Source: DASXTS01 sp036505275
GTDB taxonomy: Bacteria > Actinomycetota > Actinomycetes > Mycobacteriales > Pseudonocardiaceae
Reading direction: 5' to 3'
DNA length: 17,617 bases
NCBI GenBank assembly: GCA_036505275.1
Contig: DASXTS010000354.1
Location: forward strand, 1 to 17,617
Below the pieces are notes generated by a model. That model had not been told where the DNA came from. It ran no database searches and worked only from the letters and a program-made list of their open reading frames with translations. Numbering within the stretch: the first letter of the stretch is position 1; each line of letters begins with the position of its first letter. Positions 1-6,406 of the stretch are shown here, piece after piece. The position numbers were made by a program, and so were the translations under genes.

Positions 1-208
1 GCACGCCGAGGGCGCCACCGACCAGCAGGACCTGCGGCCCCAGCCGGCCACCGACGAGGATCAGCAGGCCGCCGAGACCGATGGTGCCGAGCGGGAACGC
101 GACCAGCACCACGGTGAGGACGCGGGCCCGCCGCGCGGCCAGCCCGCCGATGAAGTCGCTCACGCCGTAGCTGACCGCGGCGAGGAGCGCGAGCAGCAGC
201 GCGGTCAT
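1..208 (-). CDS. EamA/DMT-family membrane transporter (N-terminal part)
   Basis: The gene reads off the left edge, so only the first 69 residues are visible. They begin with a hydrophobic helix (residues 2-13) followed by SYGVSDFIGGLAARR, a pattern I associate with the first repeat of EamA/DMT-type metabolite exporters, then two further hydrophobic stretches around residues 33-52 and 58-69. The product should lie in the cytoplasmic membrane; its substrate cannot be inferred. The ATG at 208 overlaps the TGA of the upstream amidohydrolase (ATGA), so the two are probably translationally coupled in one minus-strand transcript. Family assignment is recognition of the N-terminus only; another polytopic carrier family remains possible. 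Confidence 0.7.
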   Translation of the reverse strand, partial: MTALLLALLAAVSYGVSDFIGGLAARRARVLTVVLVAFPLGTIGLGGLLILVGGRLGPQVLLVGGALGV

Positions 209-1137
209 ACCGAACGCGCGCCGACGCCGAGTAGCCGCGCCGGCGTGTCGTGCAGCACGGCCCGGAGGAACGCCTCACCCAGCCGCGGCTCGGCGGCCGC
301 CCACCCGCACACCGCGGCGACCTGGGTCGCGTAGGGGTGCGGCATGTTCGGGAAGTCCGAGCCGAATGCCACCCGGTCGGCGTGGTCCACCAGCCGGGCG
401 GCCCAGTCAAGCGGCAGCGGGTGCAGCACATCGGCGAACGGGGTGCCCACCATGGTGGTGTCCAGGTACACCCGCGGAAAATGGGCAACCAGATCCAGTG
501 CCGCTTGGTACTCCGGCATGCCGGCGTGCGCGAGCACGGCGGTGAGTTGCGGGTGCCGGTGCAGCACCTCGGCGAAGATGTCCAACCCGGTGTACCGGCC
601 TGGCACCGGCCCATGCCCGCAGTGCACGACCACCGGTACGCGAGCCTCGGCGAGCAGGCCCCAGGCGCCGTTCAGCAGCGGGTCGCGCGGGTCGTAGTCG
701 CCGACCTGCACGTGCGCCTTGACGCTCCGCGCGCCACCGTCCAGTGCCTCGGCCAGATACGACATCGACGGCTCCGGGTACAGCGTGGCGGTGGGCACGG
801 CGCCCGGCGTCCGGTGGCCGAAGTCCACCGCCCATCGGCTGAGCGGCTCGGCCATGCCCGGCTTGTGCGGATACACCAGCGGCGCGAACGCGCGCACGCC
901 GAGGTCGGCCAGCACCGCCAACCGCTGCGCCTCCGGCAGCCGGTACTGGATGGGCCACGGTGTGCCGTAGTGCTGTTCGGCCCGGTCGAAGAACTGCCAC
1001 ACCCGCGCCATCAACCGCTCTGGCATGAAGTGCACGTGCAGGTCGACGATGCCGGGCACGCCCAGCGCGGCCAGCCAGGCCGGCACGTCCGAATCGTCGG
1101 CCGGGGGCTGCGACAGCGGATCGCGATCGGCCACCAC
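205..1137 (-). CDS. Amidohydrolase family protein (Amidohydro_2, PF04909-like)
   Basis: A protein of about 310 residues with the layout of a metal-dependent TIM-barrel hydrolase or decarboxylase. An N-terminal LHVHF motif (His34, His36) follows strand 1. His172 and His175 lie in VVVHCGHGP, His204 in LAHAG, and the catalytic-type Asp261 in FGSDFPNMPH. This His-x-His, His, His, Asp order matches the PF04909 family, whose members include amidohydrolases and ACMSD-like decarboxylases; the substrate is unknown. The open frame extends upstream into smpB, but that part would be smpB read out of frame. The most likely start is one of two GTG codons at 1137 or 1134, just past the smpB stop, with no strong ribosome-binding site. 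That fits reinitiation after smpB. The stop overlaps the transporter start by 4 bp. Confidence 0.85.
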   Translation of the reverse strand: MVADRDPLSQPPADDSDVPAWLAALGVPGIVDLHVHFMPERLMARVWQFFDRAEQHYGTPWPIQYRLPEAQRLAVLADLGVRAFAPLVYPHKPGMAEPLSRWAVDFGHRTPGAVPTATLYPEPSMSYLAEALDGGARSVKAHVQVGDYDPRDPLLNGAWGLLAEARVPVVVHCGHGPVPGRYTGLDIFAEVLHRHPQLTAVLAHAGMPEYQAALDLVAHFPRVYLDTTMVGTPFADVLHPLPLDWAARLVDHADRVAFGSDFPNMPHPYATQVAAVCGWAAAEPRLGEAFLRAVLHDTPARLLGVGARSV

Positions 1138-1144
1138 GGCAACG

Positions 1145-1618
1145 TCAGTCCATGCCCTTGTGCCGCCGCCCGGCGACCCGCGCCATCTCCCGCTGGGCGT
1201 CGCGTCGCGCCAGGTCCTGGCGCTTGTCGTGGGTCTTCTTGCCGCGGGCAAGCGCCAGCTCGACCTTGACCTTGCCGTCGGCAAAGTACAGCGACAGCGG
1301 CACCAGGGTCAGCCCGCCCTCCCTGGTCTTGCCGACCAGCCTGGCGATCTCCTCGCGGTGCATGAGCAGCTTGCGCGGCCGGCGCGGCTCGTGGTTGGTC
1401 CAGGTGCCCTGGGCGTACTCCGGGATGTGCAGGTTGCGCAGCCAGACCTCGCCGTCCTCCACCGAGGCGTACGCGTCGGCCAGCGACGCCTTGCCGGCCC
1501 GCAGCGTCTTCACCTCGGTGCCCTGCAGCACGATGCCGCACTCGTAGCTGTCGATGATCGCGTAGTCGTGCCGCGCCCGGCGGTTGGACGCGATCACCTT
1601 CCGGCCGTGCTCCTTCAT
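1145..1618 (-). CDS. smpB: SsrA (tmRNA)-binding protein SmpB
   Basis: A 157-residue protein of normal SmpB length. SmpB binds tmRNA and delivers it to ribosomes stalled on mRNAs lacking a stop codon, starting trans-translation. The family pattern is present throughout: KVIASNRRARHDYAI near the N-terminus, the GIVLQGTEVKTLR block, NLHIPEYAQG, the NHEPRRPRKLLMHREEI segment, and a basic tail ending in KGMD. The ATG at 1618 is preceded by GGAGGGAG at about 4 nt. A longer in-frame start at 1678 was rejected because it adds residues unlike the family and lacks such a site. It lies 97 nt downstream of ftsX, and an inverted repeat sits between them. The tmRNA gene itself is not visible in the window. 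Confidence 0.97.
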   Translation of the reverse strand: MKEHGRKVIASNRRARHDYAIIDSYECGIVLQGTEVKTLRAGKASLADAYASVEDGEVWLRNLHIPEYAQGTWTNHEPRRPRKLLMHREEIARLVGKTREGGLTLVPLSLYFADGKVKVELALARGKKTHDKRQDLARRDAQREMARVAGRRHKGMD

Positions 1619-1638
1619 GGGCTCCCTCCGGTCGCCCT

Positions 1639-1678
1639 GTGAGTGGCGATTGGGGCTATCACACCATTTGCCACTCAC
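1639..1678 (-). promoter_or_regulatory. Stem-loop in the smpB leader region
   Basis: Between ftsX and smpB, GTGAGTGGC at 1639-1647 is matched exactly by its reverse complement GCCACTCAC at 1670-1678: a 9-bp stem with a 22-nt loop, about 20 nt upstream of the smpB start. The minus-strand loop contains TGTGATAG, which resembles an extended -10 element, so the site could be a protein-binding operator over an smpB promoter or an RNA hairpin in the leader. It lacks a T-run and is not a classical terminator. The inverted repeat is directly seen; function is inferred. Confidence 0.4.
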
Positions 1679-1715
1679 GAGCGGCGAAGCCGCAAGTACC
1701 TCCGTGCGCGCAGCG

Positions 1716-2618
1716 TCAGAGCCGTACGTACATGCGCAGCGTGACGTAGCCGGTGATCGCTGAGATGCCGACCGCGACCAGCAGCAGGAGCGGCGAGACG
1801 ATCACCACGTCGAGGATGGTGAGCCGCGGGATGATGTTGGCCTCGATCGGGGCGGCCAGGATCCGGTCGAGAAATGCGTACTTGGCGACGACCATGGCGA
1901 CGATCGCGGCGAACGCGCCGATCACGCCGGCGACCAGCGCCTCGATCAGGAACGGCAGCTGGGTGTACCACCGGGTGGCGCCGACCAGCCGCATGATCCC
2001 GACCTCGGTTCTTCGGGTGTAGGCGGAGAGCTGGATGGTGTTGGAGATCAGCAGGATGGCCGCGAGACCCTGCACGACGGCGATCGCAAATGTGGCATTG
2101 CGGACACCGTTGAGCAGGTCGAAAAGGCGCTCGAGGAAGGTGCCCTGATCCTTGACGGAGAGCACGCCCGGCCGGCCGGTGAACTCCTTTTCGATCACCG
2201 GGAACCGCGCCGGGTCGGCCAGCTTGACCCGGAACGAGGCCGGCAGCGCCTGCGGGCGGGCCAGCTCGACGAGCTCCGGCTGGGTCTCGAAGATCTGCTT
2301 GAACCGGGCGTAGGCCTGGTCGCGGGTCTCCAGCACAACGGACTCGACGCCCGGGGTGTTCTCCAGGCCGCGCCGTAGGTCGACGCACGGCTGCTGGGTG
2401 CAGGCGACATCGCCGGTCGAGACGTCCTCGGTGAGGAACACGGCGACCTCGACCCGGTCGTAGTAGATCTCGCTCATCTTGTCGATCAGGCGGACGATCA
2501 GCAGTCCGCCGCCGAGCAGGCCGAGAGATATCGCGGTGGTGATGATCATCGCAACGGTCATGGTCACGTTGCGGCGTAGACCGGTGGCCACCTCACTGAA
2601 CACGAAGCTGGCGCGCAT
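1716..2618 (-). CDS. ftsX: Cell division protein FtsX (permease-like subunit)
   Basis: A 300-residue protein with the four-helix topology of FtsX: TM1 at about 18-43, a large extracellular domain at about 44-170, TM2 at about 174-195, TM3 at about 222-246 and TM4 at about 268-292. The start resembles actinobacterial FtsX (SEVATGLRRNVTMTVAM), and YTRRTEVGIMRLVGA before TM3 is the typical cytoplasmic loop. With FtsE it forms a membrane complex that controls peptidoglycan hydrolases at division. The extracellular domain has two cysteines, Cys73 and Cys78, in a position like the pair in mycobacterial FtsX, perhaps forming a disulfide. The ATG at 2618 has AAGGA about 13 nt upstream, a rather long spacing. 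The gene lies 67 nt after ftsE and is probably cotranscribed with it. Confidence 0.97.
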   Translation of the reverse strand: MRASFVFSEVATGLRRNVTMTVAMIITTAISLGLLGGGLLIVRLIDKMSEIYYDRVEVAVFLTEDVSTGDVACTQQPCVDLRRGLENTPGVESVVLETRDQAYARFKQIFETQPELVELARPQALPASFRVKLADPARFPVIEKEFTGRPGVLSVKDQGTFLERLFDLLNGVRNATFAIAVVQGLAAILLISNTIQLSAYTRRTEVGIMRLVGATRWYTQLPFLIEALVAGVIGAFAAIVAMVVAKYAFLDRILAAPIEANIIPRLTILDVVIVSPLLLLVAVGISAITGYVTLRMYVRL

Positions 2619-2685
2619 CGCAGGTATTCAGTCCTTCGTAGGGTTGTCGCGCGCGGTTGTCGCGCGGTTGGCGCAGGGGCGCTGG

Positions 2686-3375
2686 TCAGCGACCGACGCC
2701 GTACACGCCGCGGGACTCGTCGCGGATGACCCGCCCGAGGTTGAGCTCGACGACCCGGCGGCGCATCGAGTCGACGATCGAGTGGTCATGGGTGGCCATC
2801 AGCACCGTGGTGCCGGTGCGGTTGATCCGCTCGAGCAGCAGCATGATGTCCTGGCTGGTGTCCGGGTCGAGGTTGCCGGTCGGCTCGTCGGCCATCAGCA
2901 ACAGTGGCCGGTTGACGAAGGCGCGGGCGATGGCCACCCGCTGCTGCTCGCCGCCGGAGAGCTCGTGCGGCATCCGGTGCGCCTTGCCCTCCAGGCCGAC
3001 CAGCTCGAGCACCTCGGGCACCACCTTGCGGATGGTGTGCGCCGGCTTGCCGATCACTTCCAGCGCGAAGGCGATGTTCTGCGCGACGGTCTTGTTCAGC
3101 AGCAGCCGGAAGTCCTGGAACACGCAGCCGATGCGCTGGCGCAGCTGCGGCACCTTGCGCCGCGGCAGCTTGGCAACGTTCCAGTCGTGCACGAACACGT
3201 TGCCCTTCGTCGGCACGTCCTCGCGGAGCAGTAATCGCAGGAACGTGGACTTGCCCGAGCCGGAGGGACCGATCAGGAACACGAACTCGCCCTTGTCCAC
3301 CTCGACCGACACCCGGTCCAGGGCGGGGCGGGTGGAGGACCGGTAGACCTTGGACACCTGTTCGAGCCGAATCAC
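2686..3375 (-). CDS. ftsE: Cell division ATP-binding protein FtsE
   Basis: A 229-residue ABC ATPase of standard FtsE length. Walker A is GPSGSGKST (36-44), the Q-loop is FQDFRLL (Gln87), the signature is LSGGEQQRVAIARA (139-152), Walker B is LLLMADEPTGNLD (158-170, catalytic Glu164) and the H-loop histidine is His196 in LMATHDHSIVD. FtsE pairs with FtsX to couple ATP hydrolysis in the cytoplasm to cell-wall hydrolase activation outside. The start is GTG at 3375 with only a weak upstream AGGT, but the protein begins MIRLEQVSKVY as expected for FtsE, so this start is secure. Leu48 is encoded by TTA, a rare codon in such a high-GC genome. In many actinobacteria prfB lies just upstream; here a 3-kb segment separates them. 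Confidence 0.97.
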   Translation of the reverse strand: MIRLEQVSKVYRSSTRPALDRVSVEVDKGEFVFLIGPSGSGKSTFLRLLLREDVPTKGNVFVHDWNVAKLPRRKVPQLRQRIGCVFQDFRLLLNKTVAQNIAFALEVIGKPAHTIRKVVPEVLELVGLEGKAHRMPHELSGGEQQRVAIARAFVNRPLLLMADEPTGNLDPDTSQDIMLLLERINRTGTTVLMATHDHSIVDSMRRRVVELNLGRVIRDESRGVYGVGR

Positions 3376-3472
3376 GAGCGGCGAGTCTACCTGCGCCGCA
3401 CGAGCGAGCCAGGAGAGCGGCTGTACGACCCGCGGTCCCAGCGCAGGTCGGCCCGCAACGGTGGCCCCCCGC

Positions 3473-3667
3473 TCACGGGCCTCCGCCTTGCGGCGAGGCT
3501 GCGTCGACCGGCGTCATGGCGGCCGGGTCGATTTTCAGCATCTGCAGCAGTGCTTCGTTCTCGTAGGTGTCGACGGCGCTGGGCAGTGTCCGGTCGACCC
3601 AATCGGCCCTGGCGTGCAGCCCCCTGGCCCGAAGGGTCGCGATGATCTCGGCCTTGTCGACGTGCAT
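3473..3667 (-). CDS. Small conserved-looking protein, 64 aa
   Basis: A short soluble, mostly helical protein beginning MHVDKAEIIATLRARG and ending in a low-complexity PQGGGP tail. The ATG at 3667 is chosen over an upstream in-frame start because AAGGAG lies 6 nt before it. The pattern (K-x-E-I-I-x-T-L-R-x-R-G, then R-A-D-W-V-D-R-x-L, then an acidic NEALLQMLKIDP) looks like a genuine folded mini-protein rather than random GC-rich reading. I do not recognise a named family and assign no function. It lies 46 nt downstream of the decayed desaturase and may once have shared a transcript with it. The 97 nt between it and ftsE show no clear hairpin or gene. Confidence 0.65.
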   Translation of the reverse strand: MHVDKAEIIATLRARGLHARADWVDRTLPSAVDTYENEALLQMLKIDPAAMTPVDAASPQGGGP

Positions 3668-3713
3668 CGTGTTCTCCTTGCCTTCGTCGAGTGAATGGCA
3701 GCCCGGCCGGTGG

Positions 3714-4139
3714 TCAGCGCCTGGCGGACGCGGCACGCAGCGGCGCGCCAACGGCGTGCAGGCGCCGCAGCACCTGAGCGTAGGAACGGAACAGGCCGCG
3801 TTGGTGGTGTTCGATCTGGTAGTTCAGCCCGCCGAGCGCGAAGTCCACCAACCGGCTGCCGCGCACATTGCGCGAGGTGGGTACCTGTTTGCGAAGGCCT
3901 GGTACTTCGCCATCCAGCGCCGGAACCCGCTTCTGGCGCCCGATTGGCGCAGGGTGAAGGCCGGCGTGCAGATAGCCCACCAGGTCGTTGGCTCGCCTGG
4001 TACGGAAGATCTGCTTGTGGCCGGTGGCGTGGCCGATGAACCCCAACTGGCCGAAGACCAGCGCCTCGCTACCTCGCGCGTGAAGGGTTGGTGGCACGCC
4101 TCGGCTCCCTTGTTCCGGGTTGCCGGGGTCCAGCGCCAC
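3714..4139 (-). pseudogene. Remnant of a membrane fatty-acid desaturase
   Basis: The reading frame keeps two separate hallmarks of a fatty-acid desaturase in the correct order. Around residues 32-57, LGFIGHATGHKQIF and then RRANDLVGYLHAGL match the first histidine box region, normally HDAGHRQIF. Around residues 83-112, RKQVPTSRNVRGSRLVDFALGGLNYQIEHH is close to the third histidine box region. The 250 or so residues that normally lie between them, with the second histidine box and membrane helices, are reduced to about 25 residues. The N-terminal helices are not recognisable, and the tail after EHH is scrambled (LFRSYAQVLRRL in place of LFPSMPRPNLRR). A functional di-iron centre is impossible. 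The adjacent frame at about 3870-3910 looks partly desaturase-like too, hinting at frameshifts. I read this as a deleted, degenerate pseudogene. Confidence 0.75.
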
Positions 4140-4306
4140 CTGTTTGCGACGACCTCAGCGTACCTGCGACCGCCCACCGCCGGGCACCATCAAGAGCCTG
4201 CTGGCAATCCCCGCTGCCGTCACCGGGTCGGTGGCGAGCTGGATAGATCGGGTCGTTGCAGTCAAGCTACGCGCAGCCCGTCGCCGGTACCCCGAGGGCT
4301 GGAGGC

Positions 4307-4348
4307 GGCCGTCACCCCCCGCTCGGCGCCGAGCGGGGGGTGACGGCC
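4307..4348 (-). terminator. Perfect palindromic hairpin downstream of hsp20
   Basis: Two 21-nt arms (4307-4327 and 4328-4348) are exact reverse complements with no spacer between them. The stem is very GC-rich, with a run of six C pairing with six G. It starts 5 nt after the hsp20 stop codon and has no T-run, as usual for intrinsic terminators in high-GC actinobacteria. It would end hsp20 transcription before the desaturase remnant. Confidence 0.8.
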
Positions 4349-4353
4349 TGCCC

Positions 4354-4866
4354 TCAGTTGGTCGTGCTGTCCGGCGGGCCCGCGAGAGCAGGGGTCCGGG
4401 TCCGAGCGGCGCGCACCTCGATGCGCTTGGGCTTGGCCTCCTCTGCCTTGGGCACCACCACGCTCAGCACGCCGTCTTCGCAGGACGCCTCGATGGCGTC
4501 CGCATTGACGTGCATGGGCAACGTTATCGAGCGGCGGAACAGGCCGAAGCGGCGCTCGGTCAGGTGAATCTGCTCGTCTGGCGCCGGAGCCACGGACCGC
4601 TCACCCTGGATCGTGAGCAGACCTTCCTGGAAGGCGATCTCGAGGTCGTCGAGCTTGACTCCGGGGAGCTCGACCGTGATGACGTAGGCGTCCTTGCGCT
4701 CGGAGATATCGACCGGGGGCGCCCAAGCCGGAGTGCTGGTGACACCCGAGCCGGGCTGCTGGAGCTCCTGGCCACGCGCCTGAAGGAACATCCTGTTCAG
4801 ATAGTCGAACTGGTCCTGGGCCGCGCGCAGATCGTGGAAAGCATCCCAGCGCGTCATGACTGACAT
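4354..4866 (-). CDS. Hsp20/alpha-crystallin small heat-shock protein
   Basis: A 170-residue small heat-shock protein, an ATP-independent cytoplasmic holdase that binds unfolding proteins. The N-terminal arm (1-48) is followed by the alpha-crystallin domain at about 50-142: PPVDISERKDAYVITVELPGV, LTIQGERS, the RRFGLFRRSITLP strand and the conserved GVLSVVVPK. The C-terminal RIEV near residue 149 fits the I-x-I/V motif used in oligomer assembly. The ATG at 4866 has AAAGGAA 7-8 nt upstream; a second ATG nine bases in is spaced less well. It is divergent from the TetR gene, with which it shares a promoter region containing repeated operator-like elements (4925-4978), so repression by that TetR protein is likely. 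No HspR (HAIR-type) site was recognised. Confidence 0.93.
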   Translation of the reverse strand: MSVMTRWDAFHDLRAAQDQFDYLNRMFLQARGQELQQPGSGVTSTPAWAPPVDISERKDAYVITVELPGVKLDDLEIAFQEGLLTIQGERSVAPAPDEQIHLTERRFGLFRRSITLPMHVNADAIEASCEDGVLSVVVPKAEEAKPKRIEVRAARTRTPALAGPPDSTTN

Positions 4867-4924
4867 GTGAAGTTCCTTTGCTCATTACTACCGGTGGCTC
4901 GGGATGAATGCTCCGGTGTTGAGG

Positions 4925-4978
4925 AACGATGTTCACTTGTCGAGCAACCATGTTCACAGTATCGTGAACGACGTTCAC
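4925..4978. promoter_or_regulatory. Three phased operator elements in the hsp20/tetR intergenic region
   Basis: The pattern AACNAYGTTCAC occurs at 4925-4936, 4946-4957 and 4967-4978, exactly 21 bp apart (two helical turns). The third is the core of the perfect 15-bp palindrome GTGAACGACGTTCAC at 4964-4978; the first contains GAAC-GAT-GTTC; the second is a less symmetric copy. The third element fills the spacer of the predicted hsp20 promoter. Palindromes of this size are typical TetR-family operators, and the adjacent TetR gene is the obvious candidate binder (inference). Confidence 0.7.
4937..4965 (+). promoter_or_regulatory. Predicted promoter of the TetR-family gene
   Basis: A -35-like TTGTCG (4937-4942), a 17-nt spacer and a -10-like TATCGT (4960-4965) lie about 40 nt before the GTG start. 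The -10 overlaps the -10 of the divergent hsp20 promoter, and the element is covered by the operator repeats, suggesting autoregulation. Confidence 0.5.
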
Positions 4979-4984
4979 TGTCAA
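4956..4984 (-). promoter_or_regulatory. Predicted promoter of hsp20
   Basis: On the minus strand a perfect -35 TTGACA (4984-4979) is followed by a 17-nt spacer and TACTGT (4961-4956) as -10. The spacer consists almost entirely of the 15-bp palindrome 4964-4978, so a bound repressor would block RNA polymerase directly. Transcription would start near 4949, giving a leader of about 80 nt that includes the other two operator copies. Confidence 0.6.
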
Positions 4985-5004
4985 TTTCCTCGAGGGAGAC
5001 CGCG

Positions 5005-5769
5005 GTGGCGGTGCACCAGACGGCCAGGCCCGACCGGCGGGGCGACGCCAACGCGACGCTGTGGTTCAGCGCCCCCGACACCGGCGAACGGCGCGCCGCG
5101 CTCAACCGGGAGCGGGTGGTGGCCGAAGCACTCGCGCTGATCGCCCAGGAGGGCGTCCCGGCGCTGACCATGCGTGCCGTCGCGGCTCGGCTCGGGGTGG
5201 TCCCCGGTGCGCTCTACCGTCACGTGCGCAGCAAGGAGCAGCTCCAGGACCTCCTGCTGGACGGCGTACTCGCCGAGGTCGACTGCACCATCGACCGCGC
5301 ACTACCCTGGGCCGACCAGATCAAGGTGCTGGCTCATCGGCTGCGGGATGTGCTGGCGGACCATCCCGGGGTGGCCGGCCTGATGACGGTTCGCGACCCC
5401 CTCGGGCCGCACTCGTTGACTCTGGCCGAGGCCTTCCTGCAACCGCTGCACACCGCCGGGTTCCCCCACCGCGAGGCCGGCCTCGCGTTTTTCCTCATCG
5501 TCGGCTACGCCGTCGGCTTCGAGGTGGGCAACACCCGCATCTCGGTGAACGAGCAGCGGGTCCAGGACCCCGCGACCAGACGGCGGCTCCACGAGTTCTT
5601 CCGGTCGCTTCCCGATGACCGCTTCCCCACCCTGGTCGCACTCGGCGAACACGTCTGGCTCGACAACCGTGACGAGCGCTTCGAGGCCGGCCTCGACGTG
5701 CTGGTGAGCGGGCTGCAACGGCGAGCGACGGCGCCATCCTCGGATGCCGACGCCGGTTTAAGCGCATGA
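5005..5769 (+). CDS. TetR/AcrR-family transcriptional regulator
   Basis: A 254-residue regulator. The N-terminal DNA-binding domain spans about 34-80 and contains the helix-turn-helix TMRAVAARLGVVPGALYRHV followed by RSKEQL; the C-terminal all-helical ligand domain (about 88-240) has the general character of the TetR_C_1 group. The ligand is unknown. The frame is open back to an ATG at 4867, but that would run through the operator repeats and add an unrelated, cysteine-rich segment. The GTG at 5005 has GAGGGAG 6 nt upstream and is preferred; a second GTG at 5011 is possible. It is divergent from hsp20 and likely represses hsp20 and itself through the 21-bp-phased elements. One leucine near the C-terminus is encoded by TTA. 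Confidence 0.9.
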   Translation: MAVHQTARPDRRGDANATLWFSAPDTGERRAALNRERVVAEALALIAQEGVPALTMRAVAARLGVVPGALYRHVRSKEQLQDLLLDGVLAEVDCTIDRALPWADQIKVLAHRLRDVLADHPGVAGLMTVRDPLGPHSLTLAEAFLQPLHTAGFPHREAGLAFFLIVGYAVGFEVGNTRISVNEQRVQDPATRRRLHEFFRSLPDDRFPTLVALGEHVWLDNRDERFEAGLDVLVSGLQRRATAPSSDADAGLSA

Positions 5770-5784
5770 CCCGGCGTGGCCGGG
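5770..5784 (+). terminator. Short hairpin after the TetR gene
   Basis: CCCGGC-GTG-GCCGGG forms a 6-bp GC stem with a 3-nt loop directly after the TetR stop codon, between two convergent genes. It is too short to be a confident terminator, but its position suits one. Confidence 0.3.
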
Positions 5785-5818
5785 GATGCGCGGTACGTGA
5801 GGTGCTGGTCGGCCGGGA

Positions 5819-6061
5819 CTACGCCGCCCGGTGCGACGCCGGATATGGGAACTGCCCACCGGTCACGGACACCTGGTAGATCCGCCGGTCCAGCAGCTCG
5901 CCGTTGTGATCCAGCAGTTCCATCCGCACCAGCCTGCCGGCGATGACGCCCAGCTCCGCGGCGCCGTGCTCGTATCCCGAGATCAGGCCGTAGGCGATGG
6001 TCTGCTCCTGCAGCAGGAGGCTGTCGTCGTCACATGCGTGGATACGCAGGGTGTGCTGCAT
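5819..6061 (-). CDS. Small protein of unknown function, 80 aa
   Basis: An 80-residue soluble protein beginning MQHTLRIHACDDD and ending YPASHRAA. The central part (ISGYEHGAAELGVIAGRLVRMELLDHNGELLDRRIYQV) alternates hydrophobic and charged residues and suggests a small beta-rich fold. The ATG at 6061 has a GGAAAGGAA ribosome-binding site about 9 nt upstream, and the amino-acid composition looks like a real protein, not the Arg/Pro/Ala-rich reading of a wrong frame. It lies 39 nt after another small gene on the same strand, so the two probably form a bicistron. It is convergent with the TetR gene. I recognise no family and assign no function. Confidence 0.65.
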   Translation of the reverse strand: MQHTLRIHACDDDSLLLQEQTIAYGLISGYEHGAAELGVIAGRLVRMELLDHNGELLDRRIYQVSVTGGQFPYPASHRAA

Positions 6062-6100
6062 CGACGGCTGTTCCTTTCCTGCTCAGCGGACCTCGAATGC

Positions 6101-6256
6101 TCAGCGCACCTTCTCCGGAATCGTGTCCAGGGCGTGCAACACCTGTACCGCGATCTTGCCAGCGATCACGTCGTCGAGTCCCGAGTGTGCTTTCACCACG
6201 TCTTGGACGAGTTTCACTCGTCGGTCGTACCTGGAGACGAACAGGGTTTCAGCCAT
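6101..6256 (-). CDS. Small protein of unknown function, 51 aa
   Basis: A 51-residue protein, MAETLFVSRYDRRVKL to the C-terminal IPEKVR. It appears to be two helices with a conserved-looking VSRYDRRV motif. Of two nearby ATGs (6265 and 6256), the second is preferred because AAGG lies 9 nt before it; before the first that sequence directly abuts the ATG. It resembles short uncharacterised proteins I associate with actinobacteria (possibly the DUF6307 group, from memory only). A SigB/SigF-like promoter element lies about 80 nt upstream, and the neighbouring Hsp20 makes a stress role plausible but unproven. It probably shares a transcript with the 80-aa gene. Confidence 0.6.
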   Translation of the reverse strand: MAETLFVSRYDRRVKLVQDVVKAHSGLDDVIAGKIAVQVLHALDTIPEKVR

Positions 6257-6345
6257 CACGCCCATCCTTGCCTGGCCGGCGGGCTCGGGGCCCGACTGCT
6301 TCGGGCCGCCTGTCAGCTCACTCGACGTCGCCGAGGTCCAGGGCG

Positions 6346-6368
6346 ATACCCTCACCCTACTCCGAAAC
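6346..6368 (-). promoter_or_regulatory. Possible SigB/SigF-type promoter for the two small genes
   Basis: On the minus strand GTTT (6368-6365) and GGGTAT (6351-6346) match the two boxes of actinobacterial stress sigma-factor promoters (GTTT-N15-17-GGGTAT in mycobacterial SigF). The spacer here is only 13 nt, shorter than usual, so this is tentative. It would start transcription about 80 nt before the 51-aa gene. Confidence 0.35.
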
Positions 6369-6384
6369 GTACGATCGGCCGCGA

Positions 6385-6406
6385 GATCGCGACCGTCGGC
6401 GCGATC
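6385..6406 (-). terminator. Weak hairpin downstream of prfB
   Basis: GATCGCG at 6385-6391 pairs with CGCGATC at 6400-6406 (7 bp, 8-nt loop) just after the prfB stop. There is no T-run, and it may overlap the promoter region of the following small gene; terminator function is uncertain. Confidence 0.25.

Noticed and set aside
250..1269. Plus-strand open frame of 339 codons opposite the amidohydrolase and smpB
   Set aside because: His/Arg/Gly/Val-rich antisense shadow covering two recognised genes.
1145..1716. tmRNA gene next to smpB
   Set aside because: Both flanks of smpB are filled by the amidohydrolase gene and a 97-nt gap, too short for ssrA.
4867..5004. Longer TetR protein starting at ATG 4867
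   Set aside because: It would translate the promoter/operator region and add a segment unlike TetR N-termini; GTG 5005 has a good ribosome-binding site.
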